Below are positions 44,280 to 56,960 of a DNA stretch of 64,000 nt, piece by piece. Positions within the stretch are counted from its first letter, which is position 1; each line of letters begins with the position of its first letter. Source of the stretch: Cochliopodium minus (Eukaryota; Discosea; Himatismenida; Cochliopodiidae); the NCBI GenBank assembly GCA_024220525.1, contig JAMYWO010000064.1:89339-153338 (forward strand). Reading direction: 5' to 3'. The notes beneath the pieces were generated by a model that saw only the letters and a list, made by a program, of their open reading frames with translations, was not told the origin of the DNA and searched no databases. A program made the position numbers and the translations under genes.

Positions 44280-46737
44280 ATGTTTGAGAAACAGTCGTTC
44301 TATTTGTTCAATTTCCAGAGGAATGATAAAAAGGAATTGAAGAGGGTGATTGAAGATAATGGTGGAAATGTGGTTTACATGTTGTCCAAGAAAATAACCA
44401 ATATTCTCATAGGAGATGAATCTGTTATGATAGAAAAGAATATTGCCAAAATCCAACATTTTGCACAATTAAATGTGAAATTTTTTTATTTAGTTGAAAT
44501 TATTTAACATCAATATTTTGATTTTTAATCGATCCAATTAACCATTTTTTTAACTTTAACACAATAGAAAGTTCAATTATTGAAAAGAGATTATATAACA
44601 GGGAGTATCTCGTCCAAAATTCTATTATCTCCGTCCAAATTTGTCTGGAATATAAATGGGAAAGAGCCCACATCGGAGAATCTTGGATCAGACATGAAGA
44701 ATGGGGTGGATGAAGAACCACAGGAAGAGGATGAGGATGATATATTGAGGATGTTCGATGATGATTCGCTCAATCAAGAATCGTCTTCTTCATTGGAAAA
44801 GCAATCAATTGATGAGGATTTGAAAACAGAGGGTAAATATTTGAATATTTTGAAAATTTTATATTCATAAAAAAATCAACCAAATAATAAAGTTCAATGA
44901 GAATTTCCAATAATAAAATTATATTATAAATTCACAAAACTCATGCTTTAATTTTTTTATTAAGATATTGCGGAAGATATTCCCAACACCAAACCTTTGT
45001 GTGATTTATTTCCTTCTGTGATACACCCCAAAAAAATTGTTGAAGAGAAGATTGTCGAAGTAGAGGAAGATCTTGACGACGTCGAAGTCTATTACAAAAA
45101 ATATGAAGTGAAATCAGACTACAGTATATTTAATTTGTTGGAAAAGTTTGAAAGAGAACATCAAGGTGTTTTTTTTTTAGTTTTTTTTCATTTTTTTTGT
45201 TTCAATAATTATTTTTAAAAATATTTATCAAAAATTAATTATAAATTTTTTTGAAGAAAAAATAAGAAAGAGAATAGAAGATAAAGAAAAAGAAAGACTT
45301 AAGGATCTTAAATTCGATCTAATGGAAGACGATGATTTGATCTACATGAAACCCAACTCTGAAGACATTTCTTTTGAAGAGAGTAGGTTGCTGGATTACC
45401 AGTTTTATTACTTGAATCATCAAAAGAAGTTCAACAAAGCTAAACAAACCCAATTAATTGTCAATGAGGGAATAGTTCTTGATTTCCCCAACACCTTGGG
45501 GGAAAACTCTGGTGACATATGGAGTTGGGGTGAATATAAATTTTTTTATTTTTATTTAATAATTTTTTTACAATGATTTTTATTTTTTATTTTTCAAAAT
45601 TTTTCACAATTTTTTTATTTTATAATTTTTTTTGTTATTTTAGAATTATTTTATAATTATTTTTTTTCTTTAAATTTTATTTTAGGGTCTAGACAAACTG
45701 AAAATTTGTTGGGAAGGAAAAGAACTGCCAGCAAAAACGTTTTTGATTTATGCGGGAAAAACATTTCTTTGGTTTCTTCACACTCCTATCACACTCTTTG
45801 TCTTACGTCAGAAGGTAAACAAATTTTTAATTTTTTTTTTGAAACAATTTTGATACTTTTTAGGTGTCGTTTACTCTTTTGGTATGGGAACTTCTGATTC
45901 TAGGTTGGGAAGAAAAATCAATTATGACCCTACTATACCCAGGGTGGCCGAGATGATGTCTCCTTACAAAGTCACCTTTTTGTGTAAAAAAAAAAACTTT
46001 TTTATTTTTTAATATTTTTTTTAAAAATTAAACTTAATTTTCTTCGATTAAAAACAAGCTACTGGGTCTACATTTTCTTGTTTTATTACTGGTAAAATTT
46101 TTTTTTTTTTTAATTTTAATGATATTAATTTTAAAAAAGTTTTCAAAATTTTTTATTTTTTTTAATTTCAAAAAAGATTTGAAATATAAAAATTAAATTA
46201 AAATTTTTTTTAGTTGAAGGAAAGGTTTTTTCGTGTGGTATTGGAAACCATGGTGAATTGGGTGTTGGTAAAGATACTTTGTCCAGTGGTAATGAGATTC
46301 CTTGTGAATTGAAGGCTTTGCATGGAATCAAAATCGTCTACTTGTCTTGTGGAAAGAGTCATACTCTAGCATTGTGCGAAAATTCATTGGTGTATGGATG
46401 GGGAAATAATAGGCAAATTACTTTTACTTTTTTTATTTTATTTTTAATTTGAAAAATAATTTTTTAATTTAATTTTTAATTTTTAATTTTTATTATTTTA
46501 TTTATTTTATTTTATTTATTTATTTTTTTTTATTTTTTTTTTAAATTTTTGTTTATTTTTTTTTGAATTTTTTTTTGAAATAAGTTTTGGACAATTGGGA
46601 ATGGGCACCAACAAAAACATTTTCATTCCAAAACTTGTCAATAGCATGGTGGGTAAGAAAAGCGTATATTTGTCATGTGGGAGGGCACATTCTGCGATTG
46701 TGACCAGAGACTTTAAATTGTTTATTACTGGGTAGAT
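44280..46737 (+). CDS. BRCT-RCC1 fusion protein, 3' end missing
   Basis: At least nine exons. The N-terminal about 90 residues form a BRCT-like domain (FYLFNFQRNDKKELKRVIED, NGGNVVYMLSKKITNILIGD, LLKRDYITGSI). A long acidic linker (about residues 110-260, DILRMFDDDS, EEKIVEVEEDLDDVEVYY) is followed by RCC1 blades: DIWSWGSRQTENLLG, VVYSFGMGTSDSRLGRKINY, VFSCGIGNHGELGVGKDTL, LVYGWGNNR..FGQLGMGTN. The last exon stops near 46737 (LFITG) and then a T-rich repeat runs into the single N at 46824, so the gene is cut. BRCT domains bind phosphopeptides, often in DNA repair; pairing with a propeller is unusual. The partner is unknown. Confidence 0.68.
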
Positions 46738-46823
46738 TTTTTTTTATTATTTATTTTTTTATTTTTTATTTTTTATTTTTTATTTTTTATTTTTTATTTT
46801 TTATTTTTTATTTTTTATTTTTT

Positions 46824-46824
46824 N
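46824..46824. other. Single-N assembly gap
   Basis: Left of the N is the TTTTTTA repeat in an intron of the BRCT-RCC1 gene; right of it the sequence starts in the middle of an exon of an SPRY/F-box paralog. The two flanks do not belong to the same gene. Confidence 0.8.
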
Positions 46825-47610
46825 CAAGACGAAAATCTCGAAGCACTTCAAAAAGTGAACAATATTTGTTGGATCATAATCTTTTCTTATGTTGTCAAAA
46901 AAGCAAAGGATCTCGTTGATTTGAGTTTGGTTTGCAAAAAATTCAATTTTGTGATATTCGAGAGGTGATTTACTTTTTACTATTCTTCTCAAAAAAATTA
47001 ATTCATTTATGTTACAAAAGTACTTCTTCAAATCCGTTTTGGAAACATTATTCAATGAACCGGTCATTTCTTTTTTAAAAAAAAGATTAATTTTTTCTCA
47101 TTAAATGTTTCCCAAATAGATGGCCTTATCTCAAGAAAATAGAACCAAATATAAGGGTATGGGGAAAGTTTTTCAGAAAGAGAATCTCTCTTGAAAAGGT
47201 ATCATTGATGGAAACACATCACATTGAAAACTGTGATCAAATCTGTTCAAAAGATTGTCCATCTACTTGGGAAAATCTTCTTAAAGGTATTTTAAAAATT
47301 AAATAACATCTTTTTCCCTCTTTTTTTTCCAAATGAACACTTTTATTATTTTTTTAAAAAAGACAATGAATCCCAAAAAGAATATGATCTTCATTGTAAA
47401 AGTTGCAAAAAAACTGTCTACTGGGAAAATAGTTTTGAACACGCAGAGAATAACATTAAAAATGGAAAGATCGTTTGCTTCCCTCCTCCTGGTCGTGTGA
47501 TGAAACAAACTGTTGACTTTTTCAAGAAAGGAATTACAGGCTTTGAGTGGAGATCAAAAGAAGAATATGATGAATCTGGACCATTCATCCTTATCAGAAA
47601 ATGTTTTTGA
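46825..47610 (+). CDS. SPRY/F-box paralog 1, C-terminal part only
   Basis: It begins mid-exon with QDENLEALQKVNNICWIIIF and continues VDLSLVCKKFNFVIFER, an F-box-like segment also seen in paralog 2. It then splices through WPYLKKIEPNIRVWGKFFRK and CSKDCPSTWENLLK to a last exon with CKSCKKTVYWEN, KIVCFPPPGR and a stop at 47610. The CxxC-containing last exon is the only copy of the family C-terminus in the window. The N-terminal SPRY half is missing at the gap. The 5' limit corresponds to position 48364 of paralog 2. Confidence 0.65.
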
Positions 47611-47745
47611 AGTTTTATTAATTATTAAATTAAAATTAAAATTGAAATTTATTTTGTGTTGGAAAAGAATTTGTGGTTGGATTTAAAAAATAATTGAAAA
47701 ATTTCAAAAGAGGAGTCAAATTTGGAACTTTTCAAAAAAAAAAAA

Positions 47746-48824
47746 ATGATAAAGGAGAATAAGAAATGTGAATCCCTCCAAAGATGGGATGATTTATGCT
47801 TTTCCTCACTTTCATTGGATGGAGATCAAACCAATTTTATCTGTTGTAAATCTGATTTTTCGACGAGTAATTCTCTCAGAGCAAAAGAGCCCTTCAAATC
47901 AACACATTCTTATTATGAAATCGAAATTGAAGAAATACACGAGAATACAATTTTGACAATAGGATTTGCTATCATGAATCCATCGTAAAAATTTTTTCAA
48001 AATATTTTGAAAAAATTTCCATCACATCTCTGAACCAGATACAATGAACTGGGATCGTTGGGAATAATATTTGATAGTTTGAAAACGAAAGATAAGATAG
48101 GATTTGGATTGTTGGTAATCTTATTTACTTTAGATGAAAATATTTAATAATTTTTTTCTAATTTTTAGATTTTAGAAAAAGGATTTCAAGTTTACTCAAC
48201 CAAAAACGGAGAATTACTCAAAAAGAAGGAGGATTTGTTTCATTTGAAAATAGAGGAGCTGTTTCCAACAATAACGATGAAAGGAGAAATAAAAGCGAAA
48301 GCAAACTTTGGATGCGACATAAACAAACCTTTTTCTTTTACTCCCTTAAAAAATTTTGACAAACAAGACGAAAATCTCGAAGCACTTCAAAAAGTGAACA
48401 ATATTTGTTGGATCATAATCTTTTCTTATGTTGTCAAAAAAGCAAAGGATCTCGTTGATTTGAGTTTGGTTTGCAAAAAATTCAATTTTGTGATATTCGA
48501 GAGGTGATTTACTTTTTACTTTTCTTCCCAAATAAATTAATTGATTTATTTTATTTTACAAAAGTACTTCATCAAATCCGTTTTGGAAACATTATTCAAT
48601 GAGTAGGTCATTTTTTTTTTTCAACAGAAATTTTTTCTTATTAAATATTTCCCAAATAGATGGCCTTATCTCAAGAAAATCAACCCCAACATAAGGGTAT
48701 GGGGAAAGTTTTTTAGAAAGAGAATCTCTTTTGAAAAGGAATCATTAATGGAAACACATCACATTGAAAACTGTGATCAAATCTGTTCAAAAGAATGTCC
48801 ATCAACATGGGAAAATCTTCTTAA
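47746..48824 (+). CDS. SPRY/F-box paralog 2, C-terminus missing
   Basis: It starts MIKENKKCESLQRWDDLCFS. The N-terminal half is SPRY/B30.2-like (STHSYYEIEIEEIHENTILT, IGFAI, TKDKIGFGLLILEKGFQVYS, TKNGELL). An F-box-like helical segment follows (ICWIIIFSYVVKKAKDLVDL, SLVCKKFNF), then WPYLKKINPNIRVWGKFFRK and ENCDQICSKECPSTWENLL. It breaks at the N at 48825 inside the exon that, in paralog 1, leads to the terminal CxxC exon. F-box plus SPRY suggests a ubiquitin-ligase substrate adaptor; the function is inference. Confidence 0.65.
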
Positions 48825-48978
48825 NATAAATAAAATAAATAAAATAAATAAAATAAATAAAATAAATAAAATAAATAAAATAAATAAAATAAATAAAATA
48901 AAGAAAATAAATAAAATAAAGAAAATAAATAAAATAAATAAAATAAATAAAATAAATAAAATAAAGAAAATAAATCAA
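48825..48978. repeat. Single-N gap followed by 9-bp AAAATAAAT tandem repeat
   Basis: After the N at 48825 comes an about 150-nt array of the 9-mer AAAATAAAT, with a few AAAGAAAAT variants. It is not part of the interrupted SPRY/F-box exon. It reads as an Asn-Lys-Ile repeat only by composition. Confidence 0.85.
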
Positions 48979-49079
48979 TTAAATAAATAAGTAATTAAAA
49001 AAATAAGTAATTAAAAAATTTTGACAAAAAAAAATAAAAATAAAAATAAAAATAAAAATAAATAATATAAAAATTTATT

Positions 49080-50010
49080 TAAGGCAGTTCCTGTAGTTTC
49101 AAACACATATTTGCTTAAAAGAGATTTGTCAGACTTGTCCCTCTTTAGAGAGGAGAAACACCCAAATTCAGATTGGAAAGTTGGACAATCTTTGCAGACG
49201 TCGAAATCTCCAAAGAACTCACTAAAAGTCATCTTTCCTCGATTAATCAACCAAAAGTAAAAAATTTAATTTTTTTGATTTTTTAATTTTTAAATTTATT
49301 AATTCAAAATTTTTTTAATTTTTTTTATTTTTATATTTTTAAATGAAAAAAGGTCTTTTGGTTATTACATACAAGACTACATCTTTCCTGACGGATATTT
49401 ACTTTAAAAAACAGACACAGAATATTGGAAAAAAAAGAATATGTTGGTAAAAAAACTTTCATATTTTTATTAAATTTTTTATTTTTTTAATTAAATTTTT
49501 ATTTTTTTAAATTTTAGTAAGTGATTCTCAATCCCAAAGTGTTCAGATCCTTCTAAAAGCAGAGAAACGTACCTTAGTAAATCGTTGTAACGCATTCACC
49601 AATGATTTTGTCAAAGATTTTTCAATTGAAAGTCTAGTAAAAAAAAGATTTCATTTTTGGTTTAATTTATTTATTTTTTACTTAAAAGTCTTTGGGAACT
49701 ACGTTGATAGAATAGAAACAACAGAAATCAAGAAAATTTCGAACAACTCTTGAAGACACTTGCATTTAAAACTTGACTTTGTTAAAAAGTTCACAACCAC
49801 AACGAGACCATCTTCAGCTTCGTCTCTAAAAACACTTATAACCCTCCTTCCTCTTCCTGTTGATTATTCTGTCTGTCAAACTTTCCTTCTTCTTGTAAGG
49901 ACGATTTGGCTCCTGGACAGATTTTGTCTAGAATGGCTGTTTGTGACAAGAACAATCGTTTTCCTTCTTTGCTTGTTAGAATTCAGTTGACCAAGGATCT
50001 CTTTCTTTGT
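49080..50010 (+). pseudogene. Degraded coding remnant, family not recognised
   Basis: Exon-like segments are bounded by AG and GT. One is 49083 to about 49249 (AVPVVSNTYLLKRDLSDLSL, then SLKVIFPRLINQ), continuing in phase to about 49353 (SFGYYIQDYIFPDGYLL) and a stop. Further segments (about 49525-49640, NRCNAFTNDFVKDFSIESL; about 49690-49990) have stops in every frame and no clean joins. The G+C level is exon-like. I cannot name the family. It may be the 3' end of the gene truncated at the nearby gap or a decayed gene. It converges with the TPLATE gene. Confidence 0.35.
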
Positions 50011-50300
50011 CATTGTATGAATCCCAAAGATTTATTTATTTAAAATTTTAATCCAAATTAAGAAATAAAGTATTTGAAACCAATTTATATTTTGATTTTA
50101 AGGCTTCTTTGTGTAGATACAAAAATCTGAAATGCCCTTTCCCAAAAAATTGAGTTTTTTTTTTTTAATATATTTTAATAAAACAAAAAATATCACTGAC
50201 AACATTAAAAAGACAAGTAAGATTTTGTGATTGTGGAGGTAGGATTGTTTCTCAAACGAGAAATGAGAAATTTTTTAAAAAAAAAAATAATAAAGTTCGT

Positions 50301-53300
50301 TTAATTGATGGACTTGATAAGCTCCCAACTGTCAAGGACCTTATCAAGGTTCTCATCAACATCGTTGTCTTCTTGGGGAAGCTTGGTGGAAGTGAAGACG
50401 TTGCGGGGATCTTGGGGATTGATTTTAATCAGGTTTTTGTCGAGGGCCTTGAGCCAGATGGAGATGTCAAGCTGTAAAATAGACAAAGAAGAAGTGGATG
50501 AACTTTTGAATTCGAAACTAAAAAATAAAAAATTATTATTTTTATTTTTTTATTTTTATTTTTATTTTTATTTTTTATTTTTTATTTTTTATTTTTTATT
50601 TTTATTATTTATTTTTTATTTTTTATTTTTTGTTTTTTATTTTTATTTTTTATTTACCTTATGAACCAGTCGTTCCCTTGTTTGACACAAGTCAAAAATA
50701 ACAGGAAGATGTCACTGAACCAAGAAATACTGGCGAAAGCGGACTGAAAATAGTTGCTGTTGTTTTCTCTGTGGAAAATGTTTTGGAAAGGGAAATTTGA
50801 CAATGATGAAAACAAATCAGTAAGATCCCCTAATTCAAAAAATTATTTCAAAAAAATTAAATTTTTTATTCAACATTTTTATTTTCTTTATAATTTACTA
50901 ATTAAATTATTTTTTTATTTATATCTATTAATTTAATGCTAAAATTTCATTCAAATTTATTTATCATTAATTTATTTATCATTTTTATATTTTTTGTTTA
51001 TTTATTTTAAACTTTGAATTATTTTTATTATTTTTATTTTTAAATTCATTTCATTATTTTATTTTTTTATTTTTTTTTTGTTTTCTTTATTTTATTTATT
51101 TTTTCATTATTAAAATTTTAAAATCATTTTTTATTTTTACCATTAAAAGTGATGTATTGTTTGAAAGCAGCAGGGAACCTGTTCCATTGTTTGACGAAGT
51201 GGTGAGAGGTGCAGTAGAAACCATTGAGGTACTCATTGAAGAAAATTTCGTAAGGAGCGCAACTCTGAGGGTTTCCCTCCAAATACTTGGCAAATTGGTT
51301 TCCTCCTTTATCAAAAAAAAAAATGAAAAAATATAAAATAAAAAAAATATAAAATAAAAAAAATAAAAAATAAAATAAATAAAAAAATAAAAAAACAAAT
51401 TTTTTAAAAAAATAATTAAAATATTTAATAAAATAAAAAATAATAAAACATTAACAATAAACAAATAAATAAATAAAAATAAAAAATAATAAACAAATTT
51501 ATTAAAAAAACAAATTAAAATATTCAATAAAAATAAAAAAATTAATAAAACAAAAATTAATAATCAACAAATGAATAAATAAAAATAAAAAAATAAAAAA
51601 CAAATTAAAATGTAATGAAATAAATAAAAATCAAAAAAAGAGAAAAAAAAAAATAAAAAAAAAATAAAAAAAAAATAAAAAAAAAATATAAAAAAAATTT
51701 TAAAAAAATTGTTTTTTTAGTATTTTACCTTCAGAACTGTTCTGTTCGTCTTTTGTACTTACTTCTTGGTAGAACAAAGTTACGAAAAAGGCGTTACGGG
51801 AGACGCTCTTCACCAGGAAGTTGGAGCTGAACTCCATGCTTTGGTTGGCATCAATTTGTTTGATGAATTCGAAGCATTGTGCCTTGCTGTTATCCGTGTA
51901 CTTCATATTACCTAAAAGACAAAAAAAAATATTGAATCAATAAAATAGAAATAAAAATAAAATAATTAAAAAATAATTAAAAAAAAAAAGCAAAATAAAA
52001 TCAAAAATGAAATTAACAAAATTTAAAAAAAAGAAAATTAATTAAATGATATAAAAATTTATGTAAAGAAATAATCAAATAAATTAAAAATCAAAAAATG
52101 ATTGAAAAAAAAAAAACAAAAATAAAAATCGACCAAAAAATAATTTAAAACCAAATAATGTAAACAAGAAAATCTGAAAAAATAATTAAAAAAATAAAAT
52201 AATTAAAAAAATAAAAATGAAAATAAAAATAAAAATAAAATAAAAAAATGTAAAACAATTTAAAAAACAATTTAAAAAATAATTTAAAAAATAATTTAAA
52301 AAAAGTAAAAAAATTACCTCTGTATGAAACAGTCAACTTTATTTTCTTAGCAGGGAAAAAAGTACGGTTGGTAACTTTCGTAAACAAAGTGACACAACTA
52401 GTGGAAGAGTTGAAGAGATGATAGACCTCAACGTGCAAAGGGTCGGAACTTCCACTGACGATTTTGGGGCGGAGACTTTTTCTTTGGAGGTCGAGCGATT
52501 TGTTGGAGACCACTTGCATGTCGCTGAGCCCCGAAAGGGATTTGTTGTAGAAGACAAAGTAGGAGTCTGGAAAAATGTCTTGTGAGTTGAAAATTGATTC
52601 TTCGTTTCCTTTAAATCAAAAAAAAAAAATTAAAAAATTTTGTTTGAAATATTTTTGTTTCTTTGTTGTTTTTAAAACATTTTTTGTTTAAATATTTTGT
52701 TTTTTAAAATATTTTTTTATTTTATATATTATTTAAATACTTATTATTTATTTATTTTTTTATCTATGATATTTTTCTAATTTTATTTTCACATTTTTAT
52801 TTGAACATTTTTTAACATTTTAATTAAGTAAAATTTTTTGTTTATGTTTTATTGAATTATGTTTTATTTTTCCTTTTAATTTTTATTCATCTATTAACTC
52901 TGTTATATAAAACATTTTTTGGTTTTTTTTTTTTTTGATCAAATTTTTAGATTAAACGCAATCATGCGCCATATTTCATTTCCCACCAAACAAATACTTT
53001 AATTTTTTAAAAATGTTTTTTTTTTTACCAACACGGGGAAAATACTGTGAAATTTTGAGGTGACAAGGAAAGGTCTGATACTCACTGAAATCCCTCAAAA
53101 AATTAGCAGAAGTGCTGTGACTATAATTGACAAACCTAGAGAGGAGAGAATACTTTTCTTTATACACTACATCCTCGGTATGTTCCGCCATCATGCCGAG
53201 AAGGTCCACGATACGAGGGTACTTCTCCTTGCATTTGAGTCCCATCAGGAAGATTGTCTGGATCGATATTATGTGTTCTGATGTTTGTGATCTTGGTGGA

Positions 53301-56300
53301 ACTGGGTTTTCAAACTTTAGGTTTCCTGCTTCTGTGATCGAATGTGTATTTCCTAAAATGAAAAATTAATAAAATTTTTGAAAATAAAAAAAAAATTTTG
53401 AAAATGAAATCAATAACACTCAAATGAATCAGATCAAGAAATAAATAATAAAATAATTGTTTTTTTTATTTTGAAAAATTATAATAATTTTGGATTAAAT
53501 TAGAAAATAACTTATTAAAATTTTGAAAAATAAAAAATTTTCAATAATAAAATTGAAAAGAAACAAAAAATATTCAAAAAAAATTGTAAAAAAAAATTGT
53601 TAAAAAAAAAAAAAGGGATATTTTACCTTGAAAAAGCTCTCTGCTCTTGAATATTCTGTCATCCAAAAGCAAAAACAACTCGTTAGAATGAGAAGAAATC
53701 CTAGTATGATACTTGCAAACCAAAAAGCTGACCTGAGACAAAACAGAGTCAAGTTTGATCTTCTTGATAGACTTCATGATGTCATTAATAAAATCAGTGA
53801 TTTGTTCATCATTGAGATATTGAAACAAGGTGTCGAGGAGGTAAACATATTGTTCTTGGAAGTTGTGCTGGCTGTTGTCCCAGGCGAGGGTGGTGGCGAG
53901 GAGGGAGTGGAGTCCCATGAGCTCTTGCTTTTGGATCTGGAAGAGGCTGTCTTCGGCTTTGGATGTCTTTTGGAATCTGTTGATTCCAACTTGCAATAAA
54001 GTCATTTTTATTTCGTTTTTATAAACCCAATTTTCTCTTTAAACATTAAAAATTAATGAATAAAAAGTATAAAAATGTATAAATGTAAAAATATAAAATT
54101 TTAAATGTGTAAATTTTAAAAAGAAAAAAGAACCAAAAAATAAAAATATTATGATAAAGAATAAAAATTTTGAAAGAACAAAGAAAATAAAAATAAATAT
54201 TTTGAAAAAAGAAAAAATAAAAATTAATAAAAACATTTTACTCAGTGTCCCATAATGTTTGAAACCATTTATTGATACGCAAATGATCTCCTACTGAAGT
54301 AAAATTGAATAATTTGTTGGATTCACCCTCCTTCTCGAGGGTCATGACATAATTCTGACTGTTTTTTTGAAAAAGAAGAGTGATGGTCTTTTTGAGGAGC
54401 TCCAAACGTCCTTTGTTGATGAGCAAAATCGCTCTGAAAATGTCAAAAATGAAGATGTTGAACAAATTAAAGTGAATGTAAGAACACAATGAAAGTAAAT
54501 TGGAGATGCATTCTCTGATGAGCGTGTTTGGAACAGAAAACCCTTTTAAAAAAAAATGTGGATAAGAAAAATTTAATGAGATTAAATTGTAAATTAAGAA
54601 AAAAAAATATATAAATAAAATCTTTTTACAAAAAATAGATGATAAATTAATAAAATTGATAAAATAAAATGATGTGAATACAAATAAAAGTAAATAAATT
54701 TATTAACATGATTATTTTGTTGGTGAAATTACCTTTTAACAATGCTATATACGCATGCGCAACAGAGTAAATATGCTCCTTATTTCTGGTAGTGTCAGAC
54801 TCGGATAGAAAGGTGACAACCTTCCCCACCTCCAACACCAGCTTCTGTTTGCCCGAAAGCAAGAAAGGAAGCAGCCTGTTCTTCAAAATTTTGTTCAAGA
54901 GGACCAAAGGAGGATCAACAAGATTGCTCGAGATCTCTTCATCTGTGTCTTGTGTTTTATTTTCTGTTTCTTTTGGTGTTTCTTGTACTGTATCTGAGGA
55001 GATGGCACCTGATTGGTACGACTTTGACTTGGAGATCTCGAGATCGCTTTCCATGAACTCGCTTTCTTCGATGTACTCGATCTTCTCGCCGCTGGCGATG
55101 ATCTCTGCTTGATACTTCAAAAAACATATGATCGGGAAATACAAAGAAGGTTGCAAGGAGTCGTTGACGGAATTGATTCTCTTGATTATGAATGCTGATT
55201 GAATAAATGATTAGATCGGGAATGAGATGAACAAATTCATTATAAGAATGATTCAAGTATTAATCATCATTCCGTTATGTTTATTGAATTTGATACAATT
55301 TATGTTTGAATTTGATAAAATTAAAAATTTTTTGGTAAAAAGATTGATAATAGGATCCATATACAAAGATTAAATGAAAATTTTTATCAAATAATTTAGT
55401 TAAGATATAAAAATTGATCCAAGATTCATTGACATAATTTTATTTGTTGATCATATAATAGGATATATGATGTGATTTTATTTTTTTTATTGATTTGAGT
55501 TTACCTAACTTTGTCGGGCGAATATATCTGCATATAAAATCAACCAATTTAGAAAACTTCTTCTTAGGGCTGGTCTTTCCATCCTTGAACAAATCAGTGT
55601 CCTTCTTCCCCACATTAAACATCACCTCTCTGAATAACACGGTTAATTTGGACATGATGGAGATGAAAACCTCTATATTGGGCTCCTCCCACAACCTGAT
55701 TATTATCTTCCTCAGCCAGATCCTCCCAAAGGTTTCTATGTGTTGATTTTCAAATTTATACAACAGGAAGGTGGTCATTGTTTCGATTGTTTCTTTTCTT
55801 ACAGAGGGATGATCCGGCTTTTCCAACATTGAGAAAAATTGGATTCTCCCTGCTTTGAAATGGTCCTATAGATAATTGTCAAAAAAAGTAATTAATAAAT
55901 TATTTATATAAGATGTATAAGGATGGAAATTGAGTATATGATATAATTAATCTCTTGAATAAAATAATCATTATCTTTTCAATATTAAAATTTGATTTGT
56001 AAAGATTTTATATTCATCCCTTTTCTTGTTGATACTTTTGTTATTTACTTCTAATATTATAGGAGCAATTTATAAAGGAATATATGGAAATTTTCTTACA
56101 TGTATTTTTCCCAATGGAATATATGCGAGCATTTTCAACGCACCTATTCTCAATTCAAAATTTTGATCGTCAAGATCTTTCAACATTGAACCAACAACAT
56201 TATCCCTTCAAAAAAAATTAAAATTTGTTTGAATATTTCAAATTATTTGTTATTAAAATTAAGATTTGAATGTTAATTTTAGATTTTTACCATTTGTCAC

Positions 56301-56715
56301 TCGAATCATGCCATATTTCATGCATATTTCTTAAAATATGATATGTAGTCAATCTCAAGGTTTTGTTACTTGAACTGAATAAACAATTCTATTGATGTTC
56401 ATGTGAATGAAATATTAAAAAAAAGAAGAAAATTTGATTTAAAAATAATTTATAAATTTTTAACGATCTTTTCTTAAAGATTTAAACTCTTTGAATGGTA
56501 TAAAATTGATGTTTATTGTATATATTCTCATTTTATTATTTGTCTATAATTTTTACTTTGCATATTATATCCAAATGTTGTTGAACATCCAATGGTTTTA
56601 TAAATATAGTTGATAAAAATCTGGTTAATATGTCCAATTGTTTTTTTGGATCCCCACTATTCAAATCTTCGATTATTTGTTTGCTGGAATTTGAAGGAAA
56701 GTTGGTATTTTCCAT
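50301..56715 (-). CDS. TPLATE-like subunit of the TSET/TPLATE endocytic complex
   Basis: About thirteen exons, start at 56715 (MENTNFPSNSSKQIIEDLNS), stop at 50301. The N-terminal two-thirds is HEAT-like helical solenoid (QLDILTRFLSTIF, FELRIGALKMLAYIPLG, HPSVRKETIETMTTFLLYKF). The C-terminal third matches the appendage-like region of plant TPLATE: GSSDPLHVEVYHL (plant GSSDPCYIEAYHL), VTLFTKVTNRTFF, SVSRNAFFVTLFYQ at the FWVQVLYY site, CAPYEIFF, HHFVKQWNRFPAAF at the FFRLWPSLPA site, and a late WFSDIFLLFL segment. TPLATE acts in clathrin-mediated endocytosis as part of TSET, an ancient relative of AP complexes lost from animals and fungi. No other TSET subunit is seen here. Confidence rests on motif memory, not a search. 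Confidence 0.72.
50540..50655. repeat. TTTTTA-type repeat in TPLATE intron
   Basis: T-rich simple repeat in the last intron of the minus-strand TPLATE gene. Complementary A-rich blocks fill other introns of the same gene (51310-51720, 51910-52310). Confidence 0.75.
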
Positions 56716-56960
56716 TTTTGATGTATATATGGGTTTGGTTATTGTTATTTACAATAATCTATCCTTTCAAATTTTTTTATATTTATTCAAAGAGCGAATA
56801 AAAAAAAATAATTTATAAAAAATTTTTTTATACTGATTTTAAATAAAATTTTGAACAAACAATATTCTAATTAGATAGCGACTATCTACTCTTCTTTTTA
56901 TTCTCCTTTTCAAATTCTTTTGATTTATTTTGACAAAAAAATACAGTAAAAATAAAAAAA

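Noticed and set aside
48826-48978. Asn-Lys-Ile repeat protein
   Set aside because: A 9-bp simple repeat beside an assembly gap; no start, flanking domain or codon variation.
49500-50010. Intact gene on the plus strand next to TPLATE
   Set aside because: Every frame has stops and no set of GT-AG joins gave a coherent protein; listed only as a possible remnant.
54750-55112. Plus-strand Ser-rich frames across the TPLATE gene
   Set aside because: Antisense to well-phased TPLATE exons with recognisable motifs downstream.
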